Origin: SAR92 clade bacterium H231
Lineage (GTDB): Bacteria > Pseudomonadota > Gammaproteobacteria > Pseudomonadales > Porticoccaceae
Length of the DNA: 64,000 nucleotides
Reading direction: 5' to 3'
NCBI GenBank assembly: GCA_025153775.1
Contig: JAOALC010000001.1
Location: 124,001-188,000, forward strand
In this document: one piece after another, positions 29,219-39,346 of the stretch
Numbering within the stretch: the stretch's first letter is position 1
Layout: each line of letters opens with the position of its first letter
Program-made: the position numbers and the translations under genes
Notes under the pieces: model-generated
Seen by the model: the letters and a program-made list of their open reading frames with translations, nothing else
Told to the model about the DNA's origin: nothing
Databases searched by the model: none

Positions 29219-29476
29219 AAGCTTTAACCTTCCCTGCACAAAATTCCTAACTGGATCGATTTTACTTTGCAGCCCAAGAGGTCGCAGTGCCCGAGCGCAC
29301 AAAATCAAAAATAAACTGTGAGGCAAATAACAGTTTTTTTAAAAATGGTCGGCAGTAAATATCAGTGACATAAATGGTCACAAACTGACAATGAATGGCG
29401 ATTAAAAGCCTTAAAAATAGGGAGGCTTGTCCGGCTAATATTCTTAACCCATTGAAATAGTTAAAAAATATAATTT

Positions 29477-29492
29477 TGGCACGCTAATTGCG
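29477..29492 (+). promoter_or_regulatory. Sigma-54 promoter of pilA
   Basis: TGGCACGCTAATTGCG carries GG at 29478-29479 and GC at 29490-29491 with exactly 10 bases between, matching the -24/-12 consensus TGGCACG-N4-TTGC in every listed position. The start would fall near 29503, leaving a leader of about 100 bases. In Pseudomonas pilA is driven by sigma-54 and the PilS-PilR pair; neither regulator gene is in the window. The rest of the pilB-pilA gap (29219-29602) is AT-rich, and I found no other clear site in it. Confidence 0.9.
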
Positions 29493-29602
29493 ATTTACTC
29501 AGGTAGTGCGATCAGTGCAGATGTCACTGTTGCCAGTTAACTGGAATTAACACTGCCAGCGCCCAGCGCAAAGTGCAGACCTTACTATTTGGAGATAGAC
29601 AA

Positions 29603-30013
29603 ATGAAAAAAGCTCAATCAGGTTTTACCCTTATCGAATTAATGATCGTTGTGGCCATTATTGGTATTTTGGCTTCTGTGGCGCTTCCTGCTTATAACAC
29701 CTACACAGAAAAAGCCCAGTTTTCTGAGGTAGTTTTAGCCACAAGTGCTGCAAAAATTGCAGTCGAGGTTGGTGTTCAATCTGGTGTTGCTCTGGCCGCT
29801 CTAGATGGTGGTGCTAACGGAGTTATTGATCTTGGCGCTTCTGGTTTCGTTAATAGTGTTGGGACAGTAAATGGTGTAATCACTGCTACGGCTATTGCTG
29901 GCTTAAATGATGTGGACGGAGACCCTGCAACCTATATTCTTACACCTACAGTTACAAACAATCAGGTGCAATGGGCTGTTACAGGAACTTGCTTGGCCGC
30001 AGGACTCTGTTAA
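29603..30013 (+). CDS. pilA: Type IV major pilin PilA
   Basis: PilA is the pilus subunit. The ATG at 29603, with GGAG 8 bases upstream, gives a 136-residue prepilin with a seven-residue leader MKKAQSG, cleavage before Phe, Glu5 of the mature chain and the hydrophobic helix [24 protein letters not shown] at 29573 would add ten residues and is unlikely. The globular part is short and rich in Ala, Gly, Val and Asn with few charges. The only two cysteines are in GTCLAAGLC at the very end and would form a tiny disulfide loop. It stands alone, divergent from pilB. Confidence 0.94.
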   Translation: MKKAQSGFTLIELMIVVAIIGILASVALPAYNTYTEKAQFSEVVLATSAAKIAVEVGVQSGVALAALDGGANGVIDLGASGFVNSVGTVNGVITATAIAGLNDVDGDPATYILTPTVTNNQVQWAVTGTCLAAGLC

Positions 30014-30040
30014 GTAATAATTAGTGTTATGTACGAAAAA

Positions 30041-30067
30041 GCGCCTGCCAGTTGGTAGGCGTTTTTT
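30041..30067 (+). terminator. Terminator of pilA
   Basis: CGCCTGCC and GGTAGGCG pair with one G-U around the loop AGTT and lead into a run of six T. The stem begins about 30 bases after the pilA stop and ends just before the 3' end of nadC on the other strand. Confidence 0.9.
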
Positions 30068-30074
30068 AATTTAA

Positions 30075-30926
30075 CTAATCTATTAGGCGCATGGACAAAT
30101 CCACCGCTTTAATATGCTTGGTTAAACTGCCCGAAGAAATATAGTTTACCGCTGAGCTGATATATTGCTGCACTGTCTCCGCAGTAATATTGCCAGACAC
30201 CTCAATTTTAGTATCGCCAAAATCAATACTGCCTAGAGCTGCTATATCCGCCGCCGAAAAATTATCCAGCATCACCACATCCACTCCGGCATCTAGTGCC
30301 TGCTGCAATTCCGCTACAGACTCCACCTCAACTTCGACCAGTTTATCTGCGGCTATGGCACGCGCCTGAGCTACAGCCTCGGCAATACCACCGCAGGCCG
30401 CAATATGATTTTCTTTAATTAAAAAGGCATCGTACAGGCCAATGCGATGGTTGTGACAGCCGCCGACGGTCACCGCATATTTTTGTGCCAGGCGCAGACC
30501 GGGAATGGTTTTTCTGGTATCTAAAATTTTCACATGGCTACCGGCAGCGAGATTTGCATAGTCTCGCGCCAGAGTGGCGGTGGCCGACAATGTCTGCAAG
30601 AAGTTTAGCGCGGCGCGCTCACCGGTGAGTAATACTCTGGCATTGCCCTGCAGGGTAAATAGCTTTTGTTCTGGGCTAACCAGGTCGCCCTCATTGATAT
30701 GCCATTCAATCTGGGTGGCCGGGTCAAGCTGCCTAAACACCTCATCTACCCAGGCTCGACCACAGATAACCGCAGCTTCACGAGAAATGACCACAGCTCT
30801 GGCTTGTTTGTCTGCGGGGATCAGCCTGGCCGTGATATCACCACTGCCAATATCTTCGCTCAGAGCGCGCGCCACAGTAGCAGGAATATCTGCTGCGGTT
30901 TCTTGGGGTAGGGGATATTGGCTCAT
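30075..30926 (-). CDS. nadC: Nicotinate-nucleotide pyrophosphorylase NadC
   Basis: NadC (quinolinate phosphoribosyltransferase) makes nicotinate mononucleotide from quinolinate and PRPP in NAD synthesis. The 283-residue protein has [17 protein letters not shown], the phosphoribosyl region [37 protein letters not shown], and [14 protein letters not shown] with DVVMLDNFS. It is convergent with pilA, and divergent from the DUF1631 gene, with about 190 bases between their starts. Confidence 0.97.
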   Translation of the reverse strand: MSQYPLPQETAADIPATVARALSEDIGSGDITARLIPADKQARAVVISREAAVICGRAWVDEVFRQLDPATQIEWHINEGDLVSPEQKLFTLQGNARVLLTGERAALNFLQTLSATATLARDYANLAAGSHVKILDTRKTIPGLRLAQKYAVTVGGCHNHRIGLYDAFLIKENHIAACGGIAEAVAQARAIAADKLVEVEVESVAELQQALDAGVDVVMLDNFSAADIAALGSIDFGDTKIEVSGNITAETVQQYISSAVNYISSGSLTKHIKAVDLSMRLID

Positions 30927-31119
30927 GGAATGCTCTCGGTGTTTTCAATAGCGGGCGCTTAATTTGGCCCTGATTTTATAAAGCCGGCAGATTATAACAG
31001 CAATAATGGGTTTGGATTTTGTCAGTTGATCTGTTTCAATGCAGCTAGGAGTTTGTAAACTTAAATGCTCGAAGTAACGAGTAGTTAAAGTTTGATTAGC
31101 CAAAGAGTTGGCAGGGTTA

Positions 31120-33438
31120 ATGATTAAGGGATTACACTTTAGCAAAAAAGAGCATATCAACTCGCTGCGACAGTCTTGTCGGCGGCATCTTGAGACTGTC
31201 TGTGACAGCTTCTTTGAACTAGCGTCCACCAGTCTATTAGCCATGGCCGACCGGGCCGAAACCAATCGTCTGCAAACCCTCTATCTGGATGCTCAGCGTC
31301 TAGTGCGAACGCGTAGATATGCTATTGAATCATTGCTGTTAGAGCGCACCATGAATAGTTTTGCAGTGCTGGATTCAGGCCAGTCAGCGGAACCTGGTCA
31401 TAACAACTCCAACTCTGCTGGTCATAACACGCCCTACAATCACTTGGAGCTGCTGGGCAATGAAGATCTCGAGGTGATGATTGCTCTGGACAATGGCACC
31501 ACCAAGGCCCTAGAAACTTTTAAGCAGCCACTCTACCTTTTACACCGCCGCTTCCAGACCCTGGTTGGCAGTGATCTGAGCTCGGCTAAACCAGTTCCCA
31601 TGTCCCCTGATGCTCTGTTGGAATGCTTTTCTGAAGCTATCTGCCACGACCAGATTGCTGTGGAGATACAGGTGGTGCTGATCAACCTGTTTAATCAGCT
31701 GTGCTTTGATAAGAGTTATGGCCAGTTGCTGGACCAGGTCAATCAAGAGCTCGAACATGCCGGTGTGCTGCCGGTACCAGAGGATTCCCCCAGTGGGGCG
31801 GATCAGAGACAGCCAGTAGCTGAGCCTGAAGCTGTATATACAGATTATTCTGTGGATAGAAATAATGCCAGTCTTGCCCAGCGTCAGGCCCTGACGGAAA
31901 AACTGCAAGCCAGACGGCCAGTGCCTGAGTCATTGCTGCAGACAGAGCCCAGTGCTGAGACCAGTTCTGAGCCCAGTGCTGAGACCTTTGCTGAGACCCC
32001 TGCAGAGTCAGCTGCCAATACCAGGATTCAGACCGAACTATTGGCGCGCATTTCAACAATCTTGGCAAATGCAGGTGAGTCTCTAGATCACGGAGATAAA
32101 GTGACTATCAGTAGGCAGCAGCTTTTTGCCGAGATCGATAAACAGATCAGTTATCTGTTACAGGAGCCCACCCGGGGTTCTGAAGCCCCAGGCCAGCTAA
32201 GTTACCAGCTGGAGCAAACTCTAAATACAGAGCAGGGCGAGGGTCAGCCGCGCCTGCATGGCAATGACAGCAGCGTTTTTAAATTGGTGGGTAGTGCCTT
32301 TGCACGGTTTGGCCAGATTAATGGGGTTGCGCCAGAGGCACAGCAGCTGATTAATCGCTGTGAACTGCCATTGCTAAAGTTGGCCCTGGCTAAGCCCAGC
32401 CTATTGGAGCAGGAAAATCACCCGATCCGCAGGCTGTTTAATGAGATGGCAAAATATGCTATCGGGCTTGAGTCGGGCAGCTGCGTTGAAAATAGTATCT
32501 ATAAAAAGATGCTGCACCTGTCCGAAAAGATGCTTGCTAACTCCTTTAATGAGGCCCAGATCCCCCTGATGTTGAGCGAATTTATGTCGGCCATAGATAT
32601 AGAGGCCGAGCAGGCTGGGGCCCAGGCGCAGCGTCAGGTAGAGCAGGTGGCAGCTGCCGAGAAAGTTAACTGGGCCCGCACTAGAGTGGATAAAGCTATC
32701 GCCGAGAGACTAATGGGTGTAGAGGTGCCAGTGGCAATTTTAAACTTTGTCGAGCAGCACTGGTGCAAGCTGTTGCATATTGCCCATCTGCGCGGTGGCG
32801 AGGGCAGCACAGATTGGCGCCGCGGGCTGCACACCCTGGATCAGTTGCTGGCGGTCGAGAGTACCCCGCTGGTGCACCGAGATATGGCAGCTGTGGAACA
32901 GGTGCTGGCAGATATAGAGTCGCAACTGCAAAAAATAGCCATAGATGCTGTGCAGCTGGCGGATCAGATGGAGCGCTTGCGATTTATTCTCGACCCCGCG
33001 CTACCGGACAATGTCACCCCGTTCAAACCCTCGGGCCGGCTGAGCAGGCAGCAGGCCAACGATCAGATAAAGCGAATTGTTATAGAGAGCCTGGAGGCAG
33101 AGATGCCCGGAGAAAATATTGCTCAGGCGGTGGCTAGGGAGCAAGAATTGGCCTCTGGAGATCAAGATAGCCTGGCGGAGCTGCAAAAGGGTTGTTGGAT
33201 TGAATTATCCGATGATATAAAGTCTCCCAAGCGCGGCAAGTTGGCCGGTATTGTCGGGCCCTCATGGAAATATGTGTTTGTGAACAGCAAAGGCAAGTTA
33301 GTGGCCGCATTGAATCGCGCCCGACTGGCAGAGCAAATAAGAGCAGGTGAGGCTGTGGTGTTGGATGATTCTGGATTATTCGACAAAGCCATAAGAGCCG
33401 CCATAAACGATATCAAAGAGTTATCCGTCGCCAGTTAG
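31120..33438 (+). CDS. DUF1631-family protein
   Basis: This 772-residue protein belongs to the large, uncharacterised DUF1631 family often placed by nadC and ampD in pseudomonads. The N-terminal third has RQSCRRHLETVCDSFFEL and a long helical part; the C-terminal part ends in a PilZ-like or Tudor-like block (GCWIELSDDIKSPKRGKLAGIVGPSWKYVFVNSKG split over 690-730). In the middle (about 265-300) is a low-complexity Ser/Ala/Glu/Thr stretch with a 24-base DNA repeat. The ATG at 31120 is preferred; a TTG at 31108 would add four residues. No enzyme motif is visible. Some family members have been linked to cyclic-di-GMP binding, but I cannot show this here. Confidence 0.8.
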   Translation: MIKGLHFSKKEHINSLRQSCRRHLETVCDSFFELASTSLLAMADRAETNRLQTLYLDAQRLVRTRRYAIESLLLERTMNSFAVLDSGQSAEPGHNNSNSAGHNTPYNHLELLGNEDLEVMIALDNGTTKALETFKQPLYLLHRRFQTLVGSDLSSAKPVPMSPDALLECFSEAICHDQIAVEIQVVLINLFNQLCFDKSYGQLLDQVNQELEHAGVLPVPEDSPSGADQRQPVAEPEAVYTDYSVDRNNASLAQRQALTEKLQARRPVPESLLQTEPSAETSSEPSAETFAETPAESAANTRIQTELLARISTILANAGESLDHGDKVTISRQQLFAEIDKQISYLLQEPTRGSEAPGQLSYQLEQTLNTEQGEGQPRLHGNDSSVFKLVGSAFARFGQINGVAPEAQQLINRCELPLLKLALAKPSLLEQENHPIRRLFNEMAKYAIGLESGSCVENSIYKKMLHLSEKMLANSFNEAQIPLMLSEFMSAIDIEAEQAGAQAQRQVEQVAAAEKVNWARTRVDKAIAERLMGVEVPVAILNFVEQHWCKLLHIAHLRGGEGSTDWRRGLHTLDQLLAVESTPLVHRDMAAVEQVLADIESQLQKIAIDAVQLADQMERLRFILDPALPDNVTPFKPSGRLSRQQANDQIKRIVIESLEAEMPGENIAQAVAREQELASGDQDSLAELQKGCWIELSDDIKSPKRGKLAGIVGPSWKYVFVNSKGKLVAALNRARLAEQIRAGEAVVLDDSGLFDKAIRAAINDIKELSVAS
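31945..31986 (+). repeat. Short in-frame tandem repeat in the DUF1631 gene
   Basis: The 18-base word GAGCCCAGTGCTGAGACC occurs at 31945-31962 and again at 31969-31986, a period of 24 bases (eight codons). It encodes EPSAET and is followed by degenerate copies (FAETPAES). This looks like a slippage-prone linker. Confidence 0.85.
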
Positions 33439-33461
33439 GGGCAGTTAGCATAGGATCCAGC

Positions 33462-34004
33462 ATGAAGATTGCCCAGGGTTGGCTCAGCGCCGGCACACAG
33501 CTTGTCTCGCCCAATACAGACCAGCGGCCCGATCAGGCCGATATCAGCCTGCTGGTAGTGCACAATATCAGCCTGCCGCCAGAACAGTTCGGCGGCCCCT
33601 ATATAGGCCAGTTGTTCAGCAACTGCCTGGACCCTAATCAGCATCCCTATTTTGCAGATATAGCCGACCTAAAAGTCTCTTCACATCTGCTGATAGATCG
33701 CCTGGGCAATATTACCCAGTTTGTGCCCTTTAATCAGCGAGCCTGGCATGCAGGTGTCTCTGAGTTTGAGGGGCGCAGCAACTGCAATGATTTTTCCATA
33801 GGTATTGAAATGGAAGGCGCGGACAATATTGCTTACACTGATAGCCAGTATGATGTGCTGACCGCCGTCACTCAGGTGCTGCTGGAGGCCTACCCATTAA
33901 TGACCGCCGAGCGCATTGTAGGTCATAGGGACATAGCCCCAGGGCGAAAAACCGACCCAGGTCCAGCTTTTGACTGGGCCCGTTATAAAAGCGCGCTAAG
34001 TTAG
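33462..34004 (+). CDS. ampD: 1,6-anhydro-N-acetylmuramyl-L-alanine amidase AmpD
   Basis: AmpD is the cytoplasmic zinc amidase that strips the peptide from anhydro-muropeptides during cell wall recycling; its loss induces AmpC beta-lactamase in bacteria that have ampR. The 180-residue protein keeps zinc ligands His34, His155 and Asp165 and catalytic Glu116 and Lys163. It lies 24 bases after the DUF1631 gene and 13 bases before ampE. Confidence 0.97.
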   Translation: MKIAQGWLSAGTQLVSPNTDQRPDQADISLLVVHNISLPPEQFGGPYIGQLFSNCLDPNQHPYFADIADLKVSSHLLIDRLGNITQFVPFNQRAWHAGVSEFEGRSNCNDFSIGIEMEGADNIAYTDSQYDVLTAVTQVLLEAYPLMTAERIVGHRDIAPGRKTDPGPAFDWARYKSALS

Positions 34005-34017
34005 CGCCGGGATTGCC

Positions 34018-34860
34018 ATGAATTTTTTGATTGTGCTACTTGCCATTATCCTGCTGGAAGCCTACTCCGAGCTCGGCTTTGTGCAGCGGGATAACTGGCT
34101 GCGCAAATGGCATTCCGCGCTGCATAAGCTCGGCCTGAGCAGCCAGCCCTCGGCCTTGGGATTGATAGTATTTTTGGCAGTGCCTCTGCTGTTGCTGTAC
34201 CTGCTGTTGTCGACTCTCGCCCAGCAGGGTTTGGGACTATTTGTTTTCCTACTTGAATTGGTAGTGCTTTTGTATGCCCTGGGGCGAGGTAATCTGGATA
34301 CCCAGATCGCTCTCTTAACCTCGGATTTGCAGCGCGATGATCTGCAGGCTGCCTTTCACGATGCCGCCGTCTTTAACACGGCCTACAGAGAGGGGTCAGC
34401 CGAGTCGGCTGAAGATTTAAAAGAAGAGGTGTTTGCCGCACTGCCATACCGTATTTTTGAGCGCTCTTTTGTGGTGATTTTCTGGTTCTTTTTATTGGGT
34501 GCACCAGCAGCGCTGGCCTATCGTCTGCTGGCACTGTACGGCGATCTGAGACTGGACAGCCAAGACTCTAGAGCAGCCAAATGGCTGTGGTTAATGGAGT
34601 GGCTGCCGGTTCGACTGCTGGGCATTACCCTGGGTCTAGTGGGTAATTTTTCCCATGCTGCGGGCTCAACCCGCCAGCTGGTGTTTTCCCGCAGTATTGG
34701 CTCAGGTGAATTTCTGCGCTCTGCCATCAAAGGGGCGCTTCAGAGTAAAGAGGCAGCGCCAACCTTGGATGCTCAGACCATTAATGATGTGGTTTCGCTA
34801 CTGGGCCGCGCTATGACCGCCTGGCTGGTGGTTATAGCTATACTGGTGATTCTGAGTTAA
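34018..34860 (+). CDS. ampE: Inner-membrane regulatory protein AmpE
   Basis: AmpE is an inner-membrane protein of the CobD/AmpE family, cotranscribed with ampD; its role is unclear though it has been tied to beta-lactamase signalling. The 280-residue protein has four clear hydrophobic segments, near residues 2-12, 46-90, 145-170 and the extreme C terminus. The pattern LYALGRGNLD and FHDAAVFNTAYREG fits the family. Its 3' end overlaps ampG on the other strand by 23 bases. Confidence 0.9.
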   Translation: MNFLIVLLAIILLEAYSELGFVQRDNWLRKWHSALHKLGLSSQPSALGLIVFLAVPLLLLYLLLSTLAQQGLGLFVFLLELVVLLYALGRGNLDTQIALLTSDLQRDDLQAAFHDAAVFNTAYREGSAESAEDLKEEVFAALPYRIFERSFVVIFWFFLLGAPAALAYRLLALYGDLRLDSQDSRAAKWLWLMEWLPVRLLGITLGLVGNFSHAAGSTRQLVFSRSIGSGEFLRSAIKGALQSKEAAPTLDAQTINDVVSLLGRAMTAWLVVIAILVILS

Positions 34861-36115
34861 CCGTAGCAGATTTCTCCTCATTCCAGGGCGCCACTTTAAG
34901 CAGTAACAGCATGCCGGGAATAGCCAGCAATGTGCACAGGTAAAAGAAGTTTTCCCAACCCACAGTCTCTACAATAACTCCGGTTACCGAGCTGGCCAGG
35001 GTGCGTGGCACCGCGGTCAACGCAGTAAATAGAGCCAGCTGAGTGGCGGCAAAAACCGGGTTGGTCACCCTAAAGATAAAGGCAATAAAGGCAGCAGTGC
35101 CGAGGCCAACCCCCAGATATTCAAAACCAATCACCAGCGCCAGCAGCCAGAGTCCCTCGCCCACCCGCGCCATCACAGCAAAACCTAAGATAGAAATAAT
35201 TTGCACCGCACCAAATAGCCACAGCGCGCGATTGATGCCTATCTTGATCATCAGTATTCCACCCAGCATGCCGCCCACTATCATGGGCACCAGTGCAGCA
35301 AATTTGGCTACTGAGCCTATCTCGGTTTTACTAAAGCCCATATCCAGATAGAAGGGAGTAGCCAGGGCTGTTGCCATGCTGTCGCCCAGTTTATACATAA
35401 AAATAAACAGCAGAATCAGACCGGCCTGTCTGACGCCCTGGCGAGAAATAAACTCCCTAAAGGGCTCAGTGACCGAGCTGGCTAAAGTGGTGGGATGCAG
35501 TTCTGATCTCTTAGGTTCCTGAATGCTGAGGGTCAGAGCAATACCAATCAGCATAAAGGCCCCGGTAATCACAAATACAGTTTCCCAGGGCAAAATATCG
35601 GACAGGATTAATGACAGAGACCCAGGCACCAGACCAGCCAGCCTGTAGGCATTGACATGAATAGAGTTGCCCAGGCCAAGCTCGTTATCGGGCAGAATCT
35701 GACGCCTGTAGGCATCCAGCACAATATCCTGAGTGGCGCTTAAAAACGCGATACCCAGGCAGAGCCAGGCAATGGGCCACAGCTGCGTCTCTGGGTCTAA
35801 AAAGCCCAGTACAGCTATGCAGATAACCAGGGCAATCTGTGTGCCCAGCATCCAGCTGCGGCGCAGCCCCGGGCTGTAGGTAAAAAGCCATAATTGGTAG
35901 CGGTCTAGAAATGGCGACCAGACAAACTTCCAGGTGTAGGGCAGGCCAATCAGAGCAAAGAAGCCAATTTCAGCCAGCCCCACACCCTCAGACCGCAGCC
36001 AGGCCGGCACCAGAGAAATCAGCAAATACAGCGGCATGCCCGAGGCAAAGCCGGTAAAAATACAGATTAGCATGCGCCGGTTTAGCAGCGCTTCGCGTAT
36101 GCCTGGTGAATTCAT
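34838..36115 (-). CDS. ampG: Muropeptide permease AmpG (MFS)
   Basis: AmpG imports GlcNAc-anhydroMurNAc-peptides into the cytoplasm for recycling, so it supplies the substrate of AmpD encoded next door. The 425-residue protein has about 12 membrane segments. The N terminus MLICIFTGFASGMPLYLL and the loop TQDIVLDAYRRQ(I)L are strong AmpG hallmarks. It points toward ampD-ampE and overlaps ampE by 23 bases, so the recycling genes are convergent rather than in one operon. Confidence 0.92.
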   Translation of the reverse strand: MNSPGIREALLNRRMLICIFTGFASGMPLYLLISLVPAWLRSEGVGLAEIGFFALIGLPYTWKFVWSPFLDRYQLWLFTYSPGLRRSWMLGTQIALVICIAVLGFLDPETQLWPIAWLCLGIAFLSATQDIVLDAYRRQILPDNELGLGNSIHVNAYRLAGLVPGSLSLILSDILPWETVFVITGAFMLIGIALTLSIQEPKRSELHPTTLASSVTEPFREFISRQGVRQAGLILLFIFMYKLGDSMATALATPFYLDMGFSKTEIGSVAKFAALVPMIVGGMLGGILMIKIGINRALWLFGAVQIISILGFAVMARVGEGLWLLALVIGFEYLGVGLGTAAFIAFIFRVTNPVFAATQLALFTALTAVPRTLASSVTGVIVETVGWENFFYLCTLLAIPGMLLLLKVAPWNEEKSATVNSESPV

Positions 36116-36131
36116 TTAATCCCTTTTCGGT

Positions 36132-36443
36132 TTAGGGTCGCCATCTATATTTTGCGAGACTGATGCGGCACCCATCCACCACTAGCCCCTCCTGTTGTAA
36201 GCGCGCTATCTGTTGTTTCCCGCTGTCGCTATCTGGCGGTAGGCTAATCTTGCCTGCAGCATTGATAACCCTATGCCAGGGCAGGCTGCTGCCCTTGGGC
36301 AGATGACGCAGAGTTCGCCCCACCAGCCTAGCTGCATTAGGCAAACCTGCCAGCTCGGCAACCTGTCCATAGGTGACCACCACCCCAGAGGGTATGGCTG
36401 CTAAAACAGCATAAATCCTCTGTTCTGGGTCTATATCACTCAT
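36132..36443 (-). CDS. Alkyltransferase-like protein (MGMT-type DNA-binding domain)
   Basis: Alkyltransferase-like proteins bind O6-alkylguanine and flip it out but cannot remove the alkyl group; they hand the lesion to nucleotide excision repair. In this 103-residue protein the reactive PCHR motif of O6-methylguanine methyltransferase is replaced by PWHR, with Trp56, the hallmark of the ATL group (YbaZ, Atl1). The helix-turn-helix part VTYGQVAELAGLPNAARLVG is intact. ATG at 36443 is chosen over the TTG at 36449. It lies upstream of ampG in the same direction, 16 bases apart. Confidence 0.92.
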   Translation of the reverse strand: MSDIDPEQRIYAVLAAIPSGVVVTYGQVAELAGLPNAARLVGRTLRHLPKGSSLPWHRVINAAGKISLPPDSDSGKQQIARLQQEGLVVDGCRISLAKYRWRP

Positions 36444-36527
36444 GGCCAAAGCCTACGCTATTCAGGCACATGTTGAAATAGTAAAAACTACCCCAATACT
36501 AGAGACAGGGTTACTGAGAGATTTGCC

Positions 36528-37019
36528 ATGCGTTTTCTATTTTTGCTGTTTATTGTTATGCCGGTGGTCGAGATGTGGCTGCTGATTGAAGTTGGCTCGG
36601 AGATAGGCGCGCTGTACACCATTGGGCTGGTTTTGCTGACCGCTATTATTGGGGTCAGATTATTGCGTCAGCAGGGATTTGATACATTGTGGCGCGGCCA
36701 GCGCAAACTCCAAGAGGGCCAGTTGCCGGCCCAGGAGATTGGTGAGGGCATTGTTCTGGCTGTCTCCGGTGCTCTGTTGCTGACCCCTGGTTTTATAACC
36801 GATGCAATTGGCTTCGCCGGGCTGTTCCCACCCTTCAGAAGTCTGTTTGTCAGCAAGTTGCTGAGCAATATGGTGGTCGCTGATATGCAGGGTAATAGCT
36901 TTCGGGCGAGCGGGGGTGGGGCTCGGTCTGAGTTCACCGATATTATTGAAGGGGAGTCCTGGGATAATACCGGCGGTGTTGAGAAACAGAAATCACAAAA
37001 AGATGACGATTTAAGCTAA
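36528..37019 (+). CDS. fxsA: FxsA family membrane protein
   Basis: FxsA is a small inner-membrane protein of unclear role whose overproduction in Escherichia coli relieves exclusion of phage T7 by the F plasmid. The 163-residue protein has membrane segments at about 3-20 (FLFLLFIVMPVVEMWLLIEVG split), 27-45 and 73-95, then a cytoplasmic tail. The motifs GLVLLTAIIGVRLLRQQG and LLLTPGFITDAIGF are typical. As in many proteobacteria it precedes groES-groEL. Confidence 0.93.
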   Translation: MRFLFLLFIVMPVVEMWLLIEVGSEIGALYTIGLVLLTAIIGVRLLRQQGFDTLWRGQRKLQEGQLPAQEIGEGIVLAVSGALLLTPGFITDAIGFAGLFPPFRSLFVSKLLSNMVVADMQGNSFRASGGGARSEFTDIIEGESWDNTGGVEKQKSQKDDDLS

Positions 37020-37035
37020 ATAAATTTGGTGGGGC

Positions 37036-37064
37036 CTTGAAAATGATTTGCCCTGCCTCCATAT
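37036..37064 (+). promoter_or_regulatory. Sigma-32 heat-shock promoter of groES-groEL
   Basis: CTTGAAA at 37036-37042 is followed after 14 bases by CTCCATAT at 37057-37064. The heat-shock consensus is CTTGAAA, 13-15 bases, CCCCATNT, so the -35 box is perfect and the -10 box has one mismatch. The start would fall near 37071, about 70 bases before groES. No CIRCE inverted repeat is seen. Confidence 0.88.
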
Positions 37065-37141
37065 GGTTGAACAATTGCGGAAACATTCTATTCGCAAGTG
37101 ACTGTCGAATACTGAATATTGATTAATTGGAGAGACATACT

Positions 37142-37435
37142 ATGAAAATTCGCCCCTTACATGATCGAGTGATCGTGCGTCGCGAGGAAGAAGAGCAGAC
37201 AACAGCAGGTGGAATCTTGCTACCAGGTTCTGCACAAGAAAAGCCCAATCAGGGCGAAGTTGTTGCTGTAGGCAATGGCCGAGTTTTAGATAATGGCGAA
37301 GTTCGCCCAATCGATGTAAAAGTTGGTGATGTTGTAGTGTTTGGCCAGTACGCCGGCAACGACAAAATCGACGTCGATGGCGAAGAGCTGATTATTCTCA
37401 GCGAAAGCGATATTAAGGCGGTAGTTGAAGCCTAG
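37142..37435 (+). CDS. groES: Co-chaperonin GroES
   Basis: GroES is the heptameric lid of the GroEL chamber. The ATG at 37142, after GGAGAG, gives 97 residues starting [14 protein letters not shown]; the frame is open five codons further up. The mobile loop [20 protein letters not shown] and the end [10 protein letters not shown] are conserved. groEL follows after 81 bases. Confidence 0.98.
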   Translation: MKIRPLHDRVIVRREEEEQTTAGGILLPGSAQEKPNQGEVVAVGNGRVLDNGEVRPIDVKVGDVVVFGQYAGNDKIDVDGEELIILSESDIKAVVEA

Positions 37436-37498
37436 GCTGAAGCGCAATTTTAAATAAATTGACCTTAAATAAATTGTTAAGTGAATTTTTGTAACTGA

Positions 37499-39166
<1,668 letters not shown>

Positions 39167-39190
39167 GCCACCAGCTTTTTCCAGCTACGA

Positions 39191-39223
39191 AAACCCCACA
39201 GCCTAGGTTGTGGGGTTTTTTTT
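39191..39223 (+). terminator. Terminator of groES-groEL
   Basis: AACCCCACA and TGTGGGGTT form a 9-bp perfect stem around GCCTAGGT, followed by eight T. It lies 25 bases after the groEL stop. Confidence 0.93.
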
Positions 39224-39346
39224 GGCCTTTTAAGTAGAAAAATACCCTCTCTGAAGCTCTGGAGGTTGCTATTTAGCTGGGATTGCAGAACAATTGCTGC
39301 GTTGAAAAAAAACGTCCCGTCGGGGTGAAATCTAAGAGGAGTTGTC

